From Actinomyces sp. oral taxon 171 str. F0337 (GTDB lineage: Bacteria; Actinomycetota; Actinomycetes; Actinomycetales; Actinomycetaceae), in the NCBI RefSeq assembly GCF_005696555.1, contig NZ_CP040005.1, forward strand, positions 1,240,001 to 1,304,000: a DNA stretch of 64,000 nucleotides, read 5' to 3'. The notes under the pieces are model-generated. The model was not told where the DNA came from. It worked only from the letters and a program-made list of their open reading frames with translations, and did no database searches. A program made the position numbers and the translations under genes. This document shows, piece by piece, positions 9,863 to 19,547 of this stretch (its first letter is position 1; the number at the start of each line of letters is the position of its first letter).

Positions 9863-10294
9863 ATGAGTCAAGACGACCCCAGGGAGCTCCTCGGCTACCA
9901 GCTCAAGCATGTCCAGGCCGCGCTTCGAGCACGTATGGACGAGGCCCTCCGACCTCTGGGGCTGAGTGCTCCCCAGTACCTCTGTCTCGAGCTGCTCAGT
10001 CGTGCCCCGGGAGCCTCGACCTCCGACCTCGCCAGAGAGGCCTTCGTGACCCGCCAGACCATGAGTACGCTTCTGCGCACCCTGGTGGACCGTGGTCTGG
10101 CTCAACGTGCCGCCCAGGCGTCTTCCGGCCGCGCACTACCGGTGCAGCTCACCCCTGAAGGGCGGGACCTCCTCGGGGAGGCGTCGAGGGTGACGGTGGA
10201 GGTCGAGCGGGTCATGATTTCGCCGCTTAGTGAGTCCCAGTTGCGCGTGGTGCAAGAGGCGCTCTCGGTCTGCATCGCTGCTCTTGAGGAGTGA
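9863..10294 (+). CDS. MarR-family transcriptional regulator
   Basis: A 143-residue winged-helix regulator. The MarR pattern is clear: LGLSAPQYLCLELLSR, then the recognition helix region TSDLAREAFVTRQTMSTLLR, the wing DRGLAQR, and the dimerisation helices at both ends. MarR dimers usually repress a divergent gene until a small phenolic or drug-like ligand binds. The divergent VOC gene and the palindrome at 9818-9839 fit this. Confidence 0.9.
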   Translation: MSQDDPRELLGYQLKHVQAALRARMDEALRPLGLSAPQYLCLELLSRAPGASTSDLAREAFVTRQTMSTLLRTLVDRGLAQRAAQASSGRALPVQLTPEGRDLLGEASRVTVEVERVMISPLSESQLRVVQEALSVCIAALEE

Positions 10295-10393
10295 ATGCGT
10301 GGGTTGCAGGGTGCTTCTCCCCATCGCGCTGAGCCGGTGACGCAGTAGGCTGACGACAGGCCAGTAGCTGGGCGGAATCGAAAGGGGCCGGCG

Positions 10394-10798
10394 ATGATGA
10401 TGACGCCTGAGATGACACCTGAAACGCAGGTCCTGCTCAGGGTGCCGGCGAACCATCTCGCCCGGCCGGCTTCCGCTTTTGAGCAGTTCATCTCGCTGCC
10501 CGCCATCCTCACTGGCGCGCGGGGTCGCGTGGCGCGCGGAGGGCATCTCTCGGTCACCACCACGGAGGTCGTCTTCGAGCCCCACTCCATGAATCTCAAC
10601 AATGACCGAAGTCGGCTACGTATCCCTATTGCTGAAATCCTCGCTGCACGCCCCAAGGTCTTCATTCTCCACGTCACCGTTGTCATCTCAACCGCGCGGG
10701 GAGGCGATCTGGAGTTCGTGACGTGGAGCAGGAAGAGGATCATTGCGGCGATCCAGCAGGCGCGGGCCGCTCAAGGCCTGCACCTGCTGATGCAGTGA
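10394..10798 (+). CDS. Hypothetical protein, possible PH/GRAM-like fold
   Basis: A 134-residue soluble protein not recognised with confidence. After 30 residues it shows an alternating beta pattern (GGHLSVTTTEVVFEPHS, RLRIPIAEILAARP, FILHVTVVISTA) and a final helix (RKRIIAAIQQAR). This arrangement resembles bacterial PH-like or GRAM domains. Three ATG codons in a row (10394, 10397, 10400) make the exact start ambiguous. Confidence 0.5.
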   Translation: MMMTPEMTPETQVLLRVPANHLARPASAFEQFISLPAILTGARGRVARGGHLSVTTTEVVFEPHSMNLNNDRSRLRIPIAEILAARPKVFILHVTVVISTARGGDLEFVTWSRKRIIAAIQQARAAQGLHLLMQ

Positions 10799-10854
10799 TA
10801 CTTTCAGCGTCGTGTCGGGGCTTGTGGAAATTGCGGAATCGCCTTCTGGGAATT

Positions 10855-11181
10855 ATGTCCTCCCGTGTGACCTCATCTCCGGAGGCCTCCTCCGTGCCCC
10901 TGAACCCCACTGCCCCCGACCTGCCGGGCGCGGGCGAGCGCCCCGCCCTCATCCTGGCCAACCTCGGCACGCCGTCGGCTCCCACGCCCAGAGCCGTTCG
11001 GCCCTTCCTGCGGGAGTTCCTCTCCGACCGCCGGATCGAGGAGGTCGACCAGCTCAACCGCGAGACCTTCACCACTGCCGGGGGTGGCGGCTTCCACTGC
11101 GTCCCCTGGGGCAACGACTCCGACGGCGCCATTGCCACCCTGGCTCAGCAGGCCAGAAAGGTACTGGCCGGCTGGATCTGA
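10855..11181 (+). pseudogene. hemH: Ferrochelatase (HemH) remnant with internal deletion
   Basis: A 108-residue frame whose two halves match the two ends of ferrochelatase/coproporphyrin ferrochelatase. ALILANLGTPSAPTPRAVRPFL through LSDRRI is the conserved N-terminus. EEVDQLNRETFTTAGGGGFH through the end resembles the C-terminal segment. The approximately 240 residues between, including the catalytic His and Glu and the porphyrin pocket, are absent, while the reading frame is kept across the join near base 11040. The product cannot be an active chelatase. I infer an in-frame deletion remnant. Confidence 0.75.
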
Positions 11182-11325
11182 GCCCGGCGCGGCCCGGCGG
11201 CCCCGCTACCCGCATCAGGCCGGAAAATCGGTCTCAGCACGAGAGACCACAGCCCCTCACCGGGGAAACTGATGCCCGGGACGGTATGGTGACACGAACC
11301 GTCCAGATTCTGTGAGGAAGTCGCC

Positions 11326-12747
11326 GTGCATCTTGAGTGGTGGTCCGTCCTGCCCTTCGCGGGCATGCTCGCCTGCATCGCCGTCCTGCCGCTGATCCCG
11401 GCCACGGCCCACTGGTGGGAGAAGCACACCAGCCAGCTGATCGTCGCCGTGGGCCTGGGGGTGCCGGTGGCCGCCTGGATGTGGGTCTCCCTCGGGTGGA
11501 CGTCCGTCTTCGCCGCCGTGGTGGAGTACGGCCAGTTCATCTGCCTGCTGCTGGCCCTGTTCGTCGTCTCCGGAGGCATCTTCCTCAAAGGCGATATCCG
11601 GGCCACGCCCCGCAACAACACGATCTTCCTGGCCGTCGGCGGAGTCATCGCCTCCTTCGTGGGCACCACCGGAGCCGCCATGCTCCTCATCCGACCCCTG
11701 CTGGCCACCAACAAGGAACGCCACTACCGGGTGCACACGGTGCTGTATACGATCTTCATCGTGGCCAACTGCGGCGGACTCCTCACACCCCTGGGCGACC
11801 CGCCCCTGTTCCTGGGCTTCCTGCGCGGGGTGCCCTTCACCTGGACCTTCAACCTCCTGCGCGAGTACCTCTTCGTCAACATCATGCTGCTGGTGGGCTA
11901 CTACGCCCTGGACTCCTACTACTACTCCCAGGAGCCCGCCAAGGCCGTGCACGACGATGACACCGAGATCGAGCCCCTGGGCCTCAAGGGCTCGCTCAAC
12001 TTCGTCTTCTTCGCGGTCATCATCGCCGCCGTCGCCTTCGCCCCCTCCATTGACGTTCACGCCATCGAGGAGGGGCATGCCGCCATAGGTGACTGGATCC
12101 CCGTGCGCGAGTTCATCATGCTCGGCTCCGCAGCCGGCTCCTACTTCCTGGGCAGCCGCGAGGTCCGTTTCAAGGACAACCAGTTCACCTGGGGGCCCAT
12201 CGCCGAGGTCGCCATCCTGTTCATCGGCATCTTCCTCACCATGATCCCTGCCCTGCACTACCTCGACGAGGTCGCCGGCTCGCTGCCGCTCAACGAGGTC
12301 ACCTTCTTCATCTTCACCGGCGGGCTCTCCTCCGTCCTGGACAACGCCCCCACCTACGCGACCTTCTTCGAGATGGCCGGCAAGGTGCCCCACCCCGGTG
12401 GTGCTGACGTGGCCGGGATCCCTGAGCTCTACCTCGTGTCCATCTCACTGGGAGCCGTTCTGTGCGGTGCCATCACCTACATCGGCAACGGCCCGAACTT
12501 CATGGTCAAGTCCGTCGCCGAGTCCGACGGCGTCGAGATGCCCAGCTTCGGCGGCTACGTAGGACGCTCTATGAAGCACCTGGTGCCGGTCATCGCCGCC
12601 ATGGTCCTGCTCTTCATCGCCCCGGGCCTCCTGTGGAAGGTCCTGGGCGGGCTGCTCACCGTGGGGCTCCTGGGCCGCGACGTCTTCCTGCTCTCCCAGT
12701 CCCGCCGGCTCGCCCTGGCCGACCAGGCCGAGGGTGGGGACAACTGA
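11326..12747 (+). CDS. NhaD-type sodium:proton antiporter / CitMHS-like membrane transporter
   Basis: A 473-residue polytopic protein with about 12 hydrophobic segments, starting at GTG 11326 with GAGGAAG upstream. Motifs of the ion transporter superfamily are visible: VASFVGTTGAAMLLIRPLL, NCGGLLTPLGDPPLFLGFL, GGLSSVLDNAPTYATFFEMA and ITYIGNGPNFMVKSVAE. Aspartates in the LGDPP and LDNAPT segments are the usual ion-coupling region. The family includes NhaD Na+/H+ antiporters and citrate/arsenite-type carriers. Na+/H+ exchange is the best guess but is not proven by sequence. Confidence 0.8.
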   Translation: MHLEWWSVLPFAGMLACIAVLPLIPATAHWWEKHTSQLIVAVGLGVPVAAWMWVSLGWTSVFAAVVEYGQFICLLLALFVVSGGIFLKGDIRATPRNNTIFLAVGGVIASFVGTTGAAMLLIRPLLATNKERHYRVHTVLYTIFIVANCGGLLTPLGDPPLFLGFLRGVPFTWTFNLLREYLFVNIMLLVGYYALDSYYYSQEPAKAVHDDDTEIEPLGLKGSLNFVFFAVIIAAVAFAPSIDVHAIEEGHAAIGDWIPVREFIMLGSAAGSYFLGSREVRFKDNQFTWGPIAEVAILFIGIFLTMIPALHYLDEVAGSLPLNEVTFFIFTGGLSSVLDNAPTYATFFEMAGKVPHPGGADVAGIPELYLVSISLGAVLCGAITYIGNGPNFMVKSVAESDGVEMPSFGGYVGRSMKHLVPVIAAMVLLFIAPGLLWKVLGGLLTVGLLGRDVFLLSQSRRLALADQAEGGDN

Positions 12748-12837
12748 GCTGGTTGTCGGACTCTGATGGTCCACCAGCTGCATCTGTCCTCGCAAGGGCG
12801 GGTTCCCTCCCGGATTGCGTATGCGTAGCCTGAGCAC

Positions 12838-13451
12838 GTGCAGCTGGGACACGTCATCTACAAGGTCAAGGACCTCTCTCGGGCAGTGGCCGACTTCGAG
12901 GCCAGGGGCTTCGCCGTCGAGTACGGCACAGTGAAGCGTCCCTACAACGCGCTCATCTACTTTTCTTCCGGCCCCTACCTGGAGCTCCTGGCCCGCGCAG
13001 GCATGCCGTCGCTCCTGGGGCGCCTGCTCGCGCTCGGCCCGCGCGGAGGCGCGGCTCGCCGCTTCCTCTCCTGGGACCGAGGCCCCGAAGGGGTGTGCGG
13101 CCTGTGCCTCGAGGGCGATGCCTCCGAGCTGGAGGAGGGGACAACCCTGCTGAGCAGCAAGGGCCTGCGCCTCAAGCCCAAGCGCGTGGACCCCCACGGA
13201 CGGGAGCTGCGCTACGAGGTCTTCTTCCCCGACGACGTCGACCTGCCGTTTCTCATGAGCCACTTCAGCACTGAACCCAGACCCCGGGACTTCACCCACC
13301 CCAACGGATCGGCTCCATCGCCCACGTCACCTACCCGATGCCCGAGCGCAAGTGGAACACCGTCCTCAGGCTGAGCGATGACGATCGGCTCGAGCTCGTG
13401 GAACCCGGGCAGACCATGACGGTGACCTTCGACGACGGCAGTGTCCTGTGA
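12838..13451 (+). pseudogene. Glyoxalase-like domain protein, frameshifted near the 3' end
   Basis: The frame from GTG 12838 reads a glyoxalase-like domain (MQLGHVIYKVKDLSRAVADF; later RYEVFFPDDVDLPFLMSHF). After FTHPNG the reading becomes Ser/Pro-rich nonsense ending at 13374. The next frame continues sensibly as IGSIAHVTYPMPERKWNTV and ends at TGA 13451 with VTFDDGSVL. One missing G at about 13306 (CAACGGATC where CAACGGGATC would be expected) explains it. The restored protein would be about 204 residues. It may be a sequencing error of the kind seen in the duplicated region. Confidence 0.7.
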
Positions 13452-13512
13452 GACTCCCCGTGAGGGCACTGTGTTGAGGGCCGTGGCTCCTCGGCGACTC
13501 TTCGGTGACTCC

Positions 13513-14589
13513 TCAGCGCGTGCCCGGGGCGGTGACGAAGTCGATGAGCTCCTCCATTCGGCCCAGCAGGCTCGGCTCGAGGTCCTTGTAGGAGCGCACC
13601 GTCGCCAGGATGCGCTGCCAGCCCCGGGCGACGTCGGCCTGGGTGTCGTGCGGCCAGCCCAGGGCCTCCAGGGTGCCGTGCTTGATGTCGGTGCCCCGCG
13701 GGACGTCCGGCCAGCGATCCAGACCCACCCGGGTCGGCTTGACCGCCTGCCACACGTCCACGTACGGGTGCCCCAGGACCAGCACGTTCTCCCCGCCGGG
13801 CATCTCAGTCACTCGCTGGGCGATCCGCGACTCCTTGGAGCCGGCCACGAGGTGGTCCACGAGGACGCCGGCCCGCCGCTCGGGGGCTGGACCGAAGTCG
13901 GCCATGACCTCCTCGAGGTTGTCGACGCCGTCGAGCATGAGGACGACGACGCCCTCGTGGCGCAGATCATCACCCCAGACCTTCTCCACCAGCTCGGCGT
14001 CGTGCTTGCCCTCCACCCAGATGCGAGAGGCGCGGGCCACCTTGGCCCGCTCGCCCTCAACCGCGTAGGAACCCGAGGCCGTCAGCCGTCTCCCGGCGGC
14101 GCTCACCGGGCCGGTGGGCGTGCGCCTGCGAGCCACAGGCGGATCCAGGACCACCGGACTGCGCTCGATCCAGAACCCCGGCCCCAGAGCGAAACCGCGG
14201 CGCACACCGTGACGGTCCTCCAGGACCACGACGTGCTGACCGCCAGACTTCTCCACCGCCACCGCGGCACCGACGAACCCGGTCTGCCGGTCCTCAACCA
14301 CCAGACCCGGCGTCACCGGCACGTGCACCGACTCCGGGCGCACAGCGCCCGGTCCCGTGCGGTGCGGATTGACCGACAGGACGTCCCCGCCGTAGCGGTC
14401 ACTTGACGACGGCGTGCGGGCAGTGGGCTTGCTCGCAGCCGCCCCGCTGCGCGAGCGCGAACCGGTCGGGGCGCCCTGCGCCTGCTGCTTCTGCTCCGCC
14501 TTGGCGCGAGCCCTCAGGGCGGCGCGGCGGGCGGCGGTCGATCCGGGCACGGGGGAGCGGTACGGGGCGGGCGTGTTCACCCTCGGCAC
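13513..14589 (-). CDS. DUF3097 family protein
   Basis: A 358-residue actinobacterial protein of the DUF3097 type. The N-terminal 70 residues are basic and Ala/Arg rich. The central part carries WVEGKHDAELVEKVWGDDLR and VVVLMLDGVDNLEEVMADF, a Toprim-like acidic pattern (E at the first motif, D-x-D-like at the second). The remainder has VLVDHLVAGSKESRIA and VLVLGHPYVDVWQAVKP. Toprim-like motifs suggest nucleic acid binding or phosphotransfer, but no activity is known to me. It is divergent from hrcA. Confidence 0.8.
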   Translation of the reverse strand: MPRVNTPAPYRSPVPGSTAARRAALRARAKAEQKQQAQGAPTGSRSRSGAAASKPTARTPSSSDRYGGDVLSVNPHRTGPGAVRPESVHVPVTPGLVVEDRQTGFVGAAVAVEKSGGQHVVVLEDRHGVRRGFALGPGFWIERSPVVLDPPVARRRTPTGPVSAAGRRLTASGSYAVEGERAKVARASRIWVEGKHDAELVEKVWGDDLRHEGVVVLMLDGVDNLEEVMADFGPAPERRAGVLVDHLVAGSKESRIAQRVTEMPGGENVLVLGHPYVDVWQAVKPTRVGLDRWPDVPRGTDIKHGTLEALGWPHDTQADVARGWQRILATVRSYKDLEPSLLGRMEELIDFVTAPGTR

Positions 14590-14643
14590 GGTAGGGGAAA
14601 CTCACGGTCCACCGGCGGTGGACCCGCCGGACCACAGCGTAGG

Positions 14644-14670
14644 ATGGCACTCACGTGGGGTGAGTGCTAA
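14644..14670 (+). promoter_or_regulatory. CIRCE element (HrcA operator)
   Basis: ATGGCACTC, nine bases, then GAGTGCTAA. This matches the CIRCE consensus TTAGCACTC-N9-GAGTGCTAA at 16 of 18 arm positions. It lies 90 bp upstream of the hrcA GTG, the standard position for HrcA autoregulation of the hrcA-dnaJ operon. Confidence 0.93.
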
Positions 14671-14760
14671 CCGCTGGCCGCACCCCACCGGTGCGCGGGC
14701 GGCCTGTCGCCCGACGCCGGCACTGATCGCGTCTCGGCAATGACGAGGGGAGGAGGACCC

Positions 14761-15846
14761 GTGGCCAACGACCGACGTCTCAAGGTCCTGTCCGCCATCG
14801 TCACCGACTACGTGCGCACGCGCGAACCCGTGGGTTCCAAGGCCCTCGTGGAGCGCTACCGCCTGGGCGTCTCTCCTGCCACCATCCGCAACGACATGGC
14901 GGCACTGGAGGACGAGGGCTACATCCACCAGCCGCACACCTCAGCCGGGCGCGTGCCCACCCAGAAGGGCTACCGGCTCTTCGTCGACGAGGTCGCCCGC
15001 GTCAAACCCCTCTCGGCGCCCGAGCGGGCCGCCATCACCGCGCTCCTGTCGGGAGCGGTCGACCTGGAGCAGGTCGTGGCCCGCACCGTGCGAGCACTGG
15101 CCCAGCTGACCGGCCAGCTCGCCGTCGTCGAGTACCCCAGCCTCAGGTACGCGGCCCTCCAGCACCTCGAGCTCGTGGCCCTGGGGCCGGAGCGCATCCT
15201 GCTGGTCATCATCACCGACACCGGCCGTGTCGACCAGCGCACCGTGACCCTCAGGTCCAGGGGCTCCTTGAGCTCTCACCATGACGGGGGCTTCGACATC
15301 ACCGACGTCGTCGACCCCCTCGTCCTGGAGCGCCTGCGCACCCGCCTCAACAGCTCCCTCGCGGGCCGCCGCGCCGCCGACGTCGCCCCGATCCTGGCCG
15401 CCCTGGCCGAGCAGGCGCCCGCCGACGAGCGGATCCTGCTCGAGGCCGTCTCCGACGAGCTCGTCGCCGCCCTGCGCCCCGACGCCGAAGAACGGCTCGT
15501 CGTCGCCGGGACCGCGAACCTGGCCCGCGCCACCCCCGACTTCTCCTCCCTGGGTCCCCTCCTGGACGCCGTCGAGGAGCAGGTGGTGCTGCTGCGCCTG
15601 TTCACCGCCGCCGACGTCGCCCAGGCCGGTGAGAACCGGATGCGCGTGAGTATCGGCTCGGAGAACAACGACGACGCCCTGGCCGAGGCCTCCGTCGTCA
15701 CCACCACCTACGGACCGGGCACCGGTGAGGCCGTCGCCCACCTCGGGGTCATCGGCCCCACCCGCATGGACTACCCGGCCACCATGACCGCCGTCCGGGC
15801 CGTGGCCCGCTACCTCTCCCGGTTCCTGTCCCCACCGGAGACGTGA
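14761..15846 (+). CDS. hrcA: Heat-inducible transcription repressor HrcA
   Basis: HrcA binds CIRCE and represses heat-shock operons, with activity tuned by GroEL. I chose GTG 14761, directly after a GGGGAGGAGGACCC ribosome site, giving 361 residues. The N-terminal winged helix is clear ([57 protein letters not shown]). The C-terminus ends with the HrcA motif [17 protein letters not shown] box lies upstream, and dnaJ follows after 92 bp on the same strand. Confidence 0.95.
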   Translation: MANDRRLKVLSAIVTDYVRTREPVGSKALVERYRLGVSPATIRNDMAALEDEGYIHQPHTSAGRVPTQKGYRLFVDEVARVKPLSAPERAAITALLSGAVDLEQVVARTVRALAQLTGQLAVVEYPSLRYAALQHLELVALGPERILLVIITDTGRVDQRTVTLRSRGSLSSHHDGGFDITDVVDPLVLERLRTRLNSSLAGRRAADVAPILAALAEQAPADERILLEAVSDELVAALRPDAEERLVVAGTANLARATPDFSSLGPLLDAVEEQVVLLRLFTAADVAQAGENRMRVSIGSENNDDALAEASVVTTTYGPGTGEAVAHLGVIGPTRMDYPATMTAVRAVARYLSRFLSPPET

Positions 15847-15926
15847 GAACCGGCCCGCCCGACCCGCCCCACAGCGGCCCGGTCGAGCACGCCACCAGAC
15901 ATCCACCGCAGAAGTCGTAGCCGTAA

Positions 15927-17051
<1,125 letters not shown>

Positions 17052-17109
17052 GCGCCACCAGGGCGGGGTGGCAGGCCGCGGTCCGGGCCCGCGGTCTGTA
17101 GTCCGCTGT

Positions 17110-17928
17110 TCAGCTGCTGGCCCGCGGCTGGTCGGCCTGAGACGACTCGGGCCAGTAGTAGGAGTCGGGGGTGGCCCGGGTCCCGAAGATCGCCTGGCCC
17201 ACCCGCACGCAGGTGGAGCCGCCCTCGATGGCGGCCTCGAAGTCCCCGCTCATCCCCATTGACAGCAGCCCGTCGCCGACGGTGCCCGCCTGAAGTGCGG
17301 CGTCGCGCAGCCGACGCATGATGCTGAAGCACTCACGCACGCGCACCTCATCGCTGGTGTTGGCGGCCAGGGTCATGAGCCCGCGCACCCGCAGCGAGGA
17401 GTAGGCCGGGAGCGCCGCAAGGAAGTCGGCGACGTCATCCGGCTCCAGCCCGAACTTGCTGGGCTCGCCCGAGGAGTTGACCTGCACGTAGACGTCCAGG
17501 CCCCGCCCGGCCGCCTGGAGGCGCCGGTCGAGGGCTTCGGCCAGGCGCAGGGAGTCCAGGGCCTGGAACTCGTCGGCGAAGGCGGCCACGTTCTTGGCCT
17601 TGTTCGTCTGCAGGTGGCCGATGACTGACCAGGAGATGCCCAGGTCCGCCAGGTTCTCACTCTTGCGTTGGGCCTCCTGGACCTTGTTCTCACCCATCTG
17701 GGTGATGCCCGCGGCGAAGGCGGCGCGTAGGCGCTCCTCGGGGACGGTCTTGGAGACCGGCAGCAGGCGGATCTCGGCGGCATCGCGGCCAGCGCGCTCG
17801 GCGGCGGTGTCGATGCGGGCACGGACGGCATCCAGGTTGCGGCGGAAGTCCTCCACCGTGACTGCGGTGGTGTAAGAGGGGGCCGGAGACGACTGAGGGG
17901 AACGGGCGGCTGAAGGAGACTCGGTCAT
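17110..17928 (-). CDS. YggS/PLPBP-type pyridoxal phosphate homeostasis protein
   Basis: A 272-residue protein from ATG 17928. The fold-type III PLP barrel is recognisable: the PLP lysine in IRLLPVSKTVPEE, the family motif GENKVQEAQRK, WSVIGHLQTNKAKN, QVNSSGEPSKFGL, and the C-terminal SMGMSGDFEAAIEGGSTCVRVG phosphate-binding segment. Members buffer free PLP and affect amino-acid homeostasis; no catalytic reaction is established. It is convergent with dnaJ and divergent from rsmE (60-bp gap). An upstream in-frame extension to 18099 would overlap rsmE, so I prefer 17928. Confidence 0.92.
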   Translation of the reverse strand: MTESPSAARSPQSSPAPSYTTAVTVEDFRRNLDAVRARIDTAAERAGRDAAEIRLLPVSKTVPEERLRAAFAAGITQMGENKVQEAQRKSENLADLGISWSVIGHLQTNKAKNVAAFADEFQALDSLRLAEALDRRLQAAGRGLDVYVQVNSSGEPSKFGLEPDDVADFLAALPAYSSLRVRGLMTLAANTSDEVRVRECFSIMRRLRDAALQAGTVGDGLLSMGMSGDFEAAIEGGSTCVRVGQAIFGTRATPDSYYWPESSQADQPRASS

Positions 17929-17988
17929 AGTCACCGACGCTAGCACCGCCGGGGGACACCGGTTCAATGCGGGCCGTAGGCTGGGAGC

Positions 17989-18801
17989 GTGACCGCACCT
18001 GTCTTCCTCTTCACCCCCGAGACCATTGAGCCCACCGACGCCGTCGCATCGGCTGGGGCCGGAACCGTCCTCATGCTCACCGGTCCCGAGGCCCGCCATG
18101 CTGTGACCGTCAAGCGCCTACGTGCCCAGGAGCGCGTGGACCTTGTTGACGGCGCGGGCCTGCGCCTGCTGTGCGAAGTGACCGGGGCCGGCGTCGGCGG
18201 CGCCAAGGACTGCCTGGCCGTGCGGATCCTGGAGCGCGTTGAGGAACCCGCGCCGTTGCTGCGGCTGACCCTCGTTCAGGCCCTGGCCAAGGGCGGGCGC
18301 GACGAGCAGGCCGTGGAGACCGCCACCGAGGTCGGAGCGGGGCTGGTGCTGCCCTGGCAGTCCGAGCGCTGCGTGTCCGTGTGGCAGGGTGTCAAGCAGG
18401 CCAAGGGGCGCCAGCGCTGGCAGGCCACCGCCCTCCAGGCCGCCAAGCAGGCGCGGCGGGCCCGCATGCCCGAGGTCGAGGAGGTGCGGGACACCCGCAG
18501 GCTGGCCGACTGGGTGGAGCAGACGGTTCGCGATGGGGGAGTGGTGCTGGTCCTGCACGAGGAGGCCAGCACTCCGATCAGCACCGCGATGGAGTCGGTG
18601 CGCCTGCCCGCGCCCGGAGAGGCGCCGCTGGTGCTGGCCGTCGTCGTGGGGCCCGAGGGCGGTATCAGCCCTGAGGAGACAGCGGCTCTGGAGGCCGCCG
18701 GGGCGATGACAGTGCGGCTGGGCCCCCACGTCATGCGCACCGCCTCAGCCGGCCCCGTCGCCCTGGCCGTCCTCGCCCACGCCAGCGGCCTGTGGGAGTG
18801 A
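17989..18801 (+). CDS. rsmE: 16S rRNA m3U1498 methyltransferase RsmE
   Basis: RsmE methylates N3 of U1498 in 16S rRNA within the 30S subunit. The 270-residue protein has an N-terminal PUA-like domain (TGPEARHAVTVKRLRAQERV) and a SPOUT methyltransferase domain. The trefoil-knot motifs are visible: VVVGPEGGISPEETAAL and LGPHVMRTASAGPVALAVL. GTG 17989 is the likely start. In many actinobacteria rsmE directly follows dnaJ; here a minus-strand PLP-protein gene intervenes. Confidence 0.93.
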   Translation: MTAPVFLFTPETIEPTDAVASAGAGTVLMLTGPEARHAVTVKRLRAQERVDLVDGAGLRLLCEVTGAGVGGAKDCLAVRILERVEEPAPLLRLTLVQALAKGGRDEQAVETATEVGAGLVLPWQSERCVSVWQGVKQAKGRQRWQATALQAAKQARRARMPEVEEVRDTRRLADWVEQTVRDGGVVLVLHEEASTPISTAMESVRLPAPGEAPLVLAVVVGPEGGISPEETAALEAAGAMTVRLGPHVMRTASAGPVALAVLAHASGLWE

Positions 18802-18885
18802 GGTGATGGCGACGATCTTTGTGGAGATCGGAGGAGCTGAGTTGGCTGGCTGACGAGCGTGGCATCAGCATGGACGCTGCTTGCT

Positions 18886-19155
18886 TCAGGCAAGCGCTCG
18901 TTCGAGTGCTTCTCGCATGAACTGACTGCGAGTTTCGCCCTGTGCCTCAGCCCTACGGTCCAGTGCGTCTCGATGTGAGCGTGGCACTTTGAAGGCGATG
19001 GTGACAAGATCCTCGTCCGAGAGTCGAGGCCTGCCTGGAGAAACAATGAACTCTCCTGGAGTACCGGGATACTCTCCTCGTTCTGCTGCCTCACCAAGTC
19101 GCTCGATCTCGTCGTCAGTGAGCGTGGCTCCACTCTTCGTCTTATAGGTGCTCAT
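18886..19155 (-). CDS. Ribbon-helix-helix antitoxin-like protein
   Basis: An 89-residue protein whose last 40 residues look like a ribbon-helix-helix DNA-binding domain (LVTIAFKVPRSHRDALDRRA, then SQFMREALERALA). The first 50 residues are acidic (LTDDEIERLGEAAERGEYPG), typical of the toxin-binding part. Its ATG overlaps the stop codon of the upstream gene by four bases. With that gene it forms a toxin-first module, in which this is the likely antitoxin and autorepressor. Confidence 0.75.
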   Translation of the reverse strand: MSTYKTKSGATLTDDEIERLGEAAERGEYPGTPGEFIVSPGRPRLSDEDLVTIAFKVPRSHRDALDRRAEAQGETRSQFMREALERALA

Positions 19156-19427
19156 GTGCTCTCCCTTCTGACCTGTAGTTCCTGAGCCATCTTGTCGGTG
19201 AGTCTCATGGCGTGAAAAATCAGTAGGCTGCCATCGTCGAGTTCCACTCCAACCATCTCGAGCAGCCGTCCATGAGAGTCTGCTCCGGCTGCTGCGTAGT
19301 ACTCAGGTGGGTCATAGTTTCTTCGGCGGACTGCGATGGCGCTGCGCCAGGCGGACTCAACGTCTGCGACCTGTATGTCAGGGTGGCGGCGGGTGATGCG
19401 AGGATGAACAGTGATCCTGTCCAACAT
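19152..19427 (-). CDS. Putative toxin of a type II toxin-antitoxin pair (BrnT-like)
   Basis: A 91-residue basic protein starting at ATG 19427. The C-terminal pattern (GADSHGRLLEMVGVELDDGS, then LLIFHAMRLTDKMAQEL) resembles the small toxin/DUF fold of BrnT and related RelE-like families, in which the toxin gene precedes the antitoxin. It overlaps the ribbon-helix-helix gene by four bases. The exact family is uncertain: the classical BrnT N-terminal motif is absent. A palindromic site sits just upstream. Confidence 0.65.
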   Translation of the reverse strand: MLDRITVHPRITRRHPDIQVADVESAWRSAIAVRRRNYDPPEYYAAAGADSHGRLLEMVGVELDDGSLLIFHAMRLTDKMAQELQVRREST

Positions 19428-19443
19428 CCGCACAACCCCCTGC

Positions 19444-19478
19444 CGACATGTTTTGTTAGACAAAATTCTAACATGTCG
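19444..19478. promoter_or_regulatory. Inverted repeat upstream of the toxin-antitoxin pair
   Basis: CGACATGTT (19444-19452) and AACATGTCG (19470-19478) are perfect inverted arms. Between them TTTTG-TTAGA-CAAAA forms a nested inverted repeat. This AT-rich palindrome ends 16 bp before the toxin start and probably holds its promoter and the antitoxin operator. Confidence 0.6.
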
Positions 19479-19547
19479 TGTTGTGGGGGTGCTTCCCAAC
19501 GGGGTGGCTCGCGGGCATGCTCTGACTATGAGCGAGACGAGTGAGCG

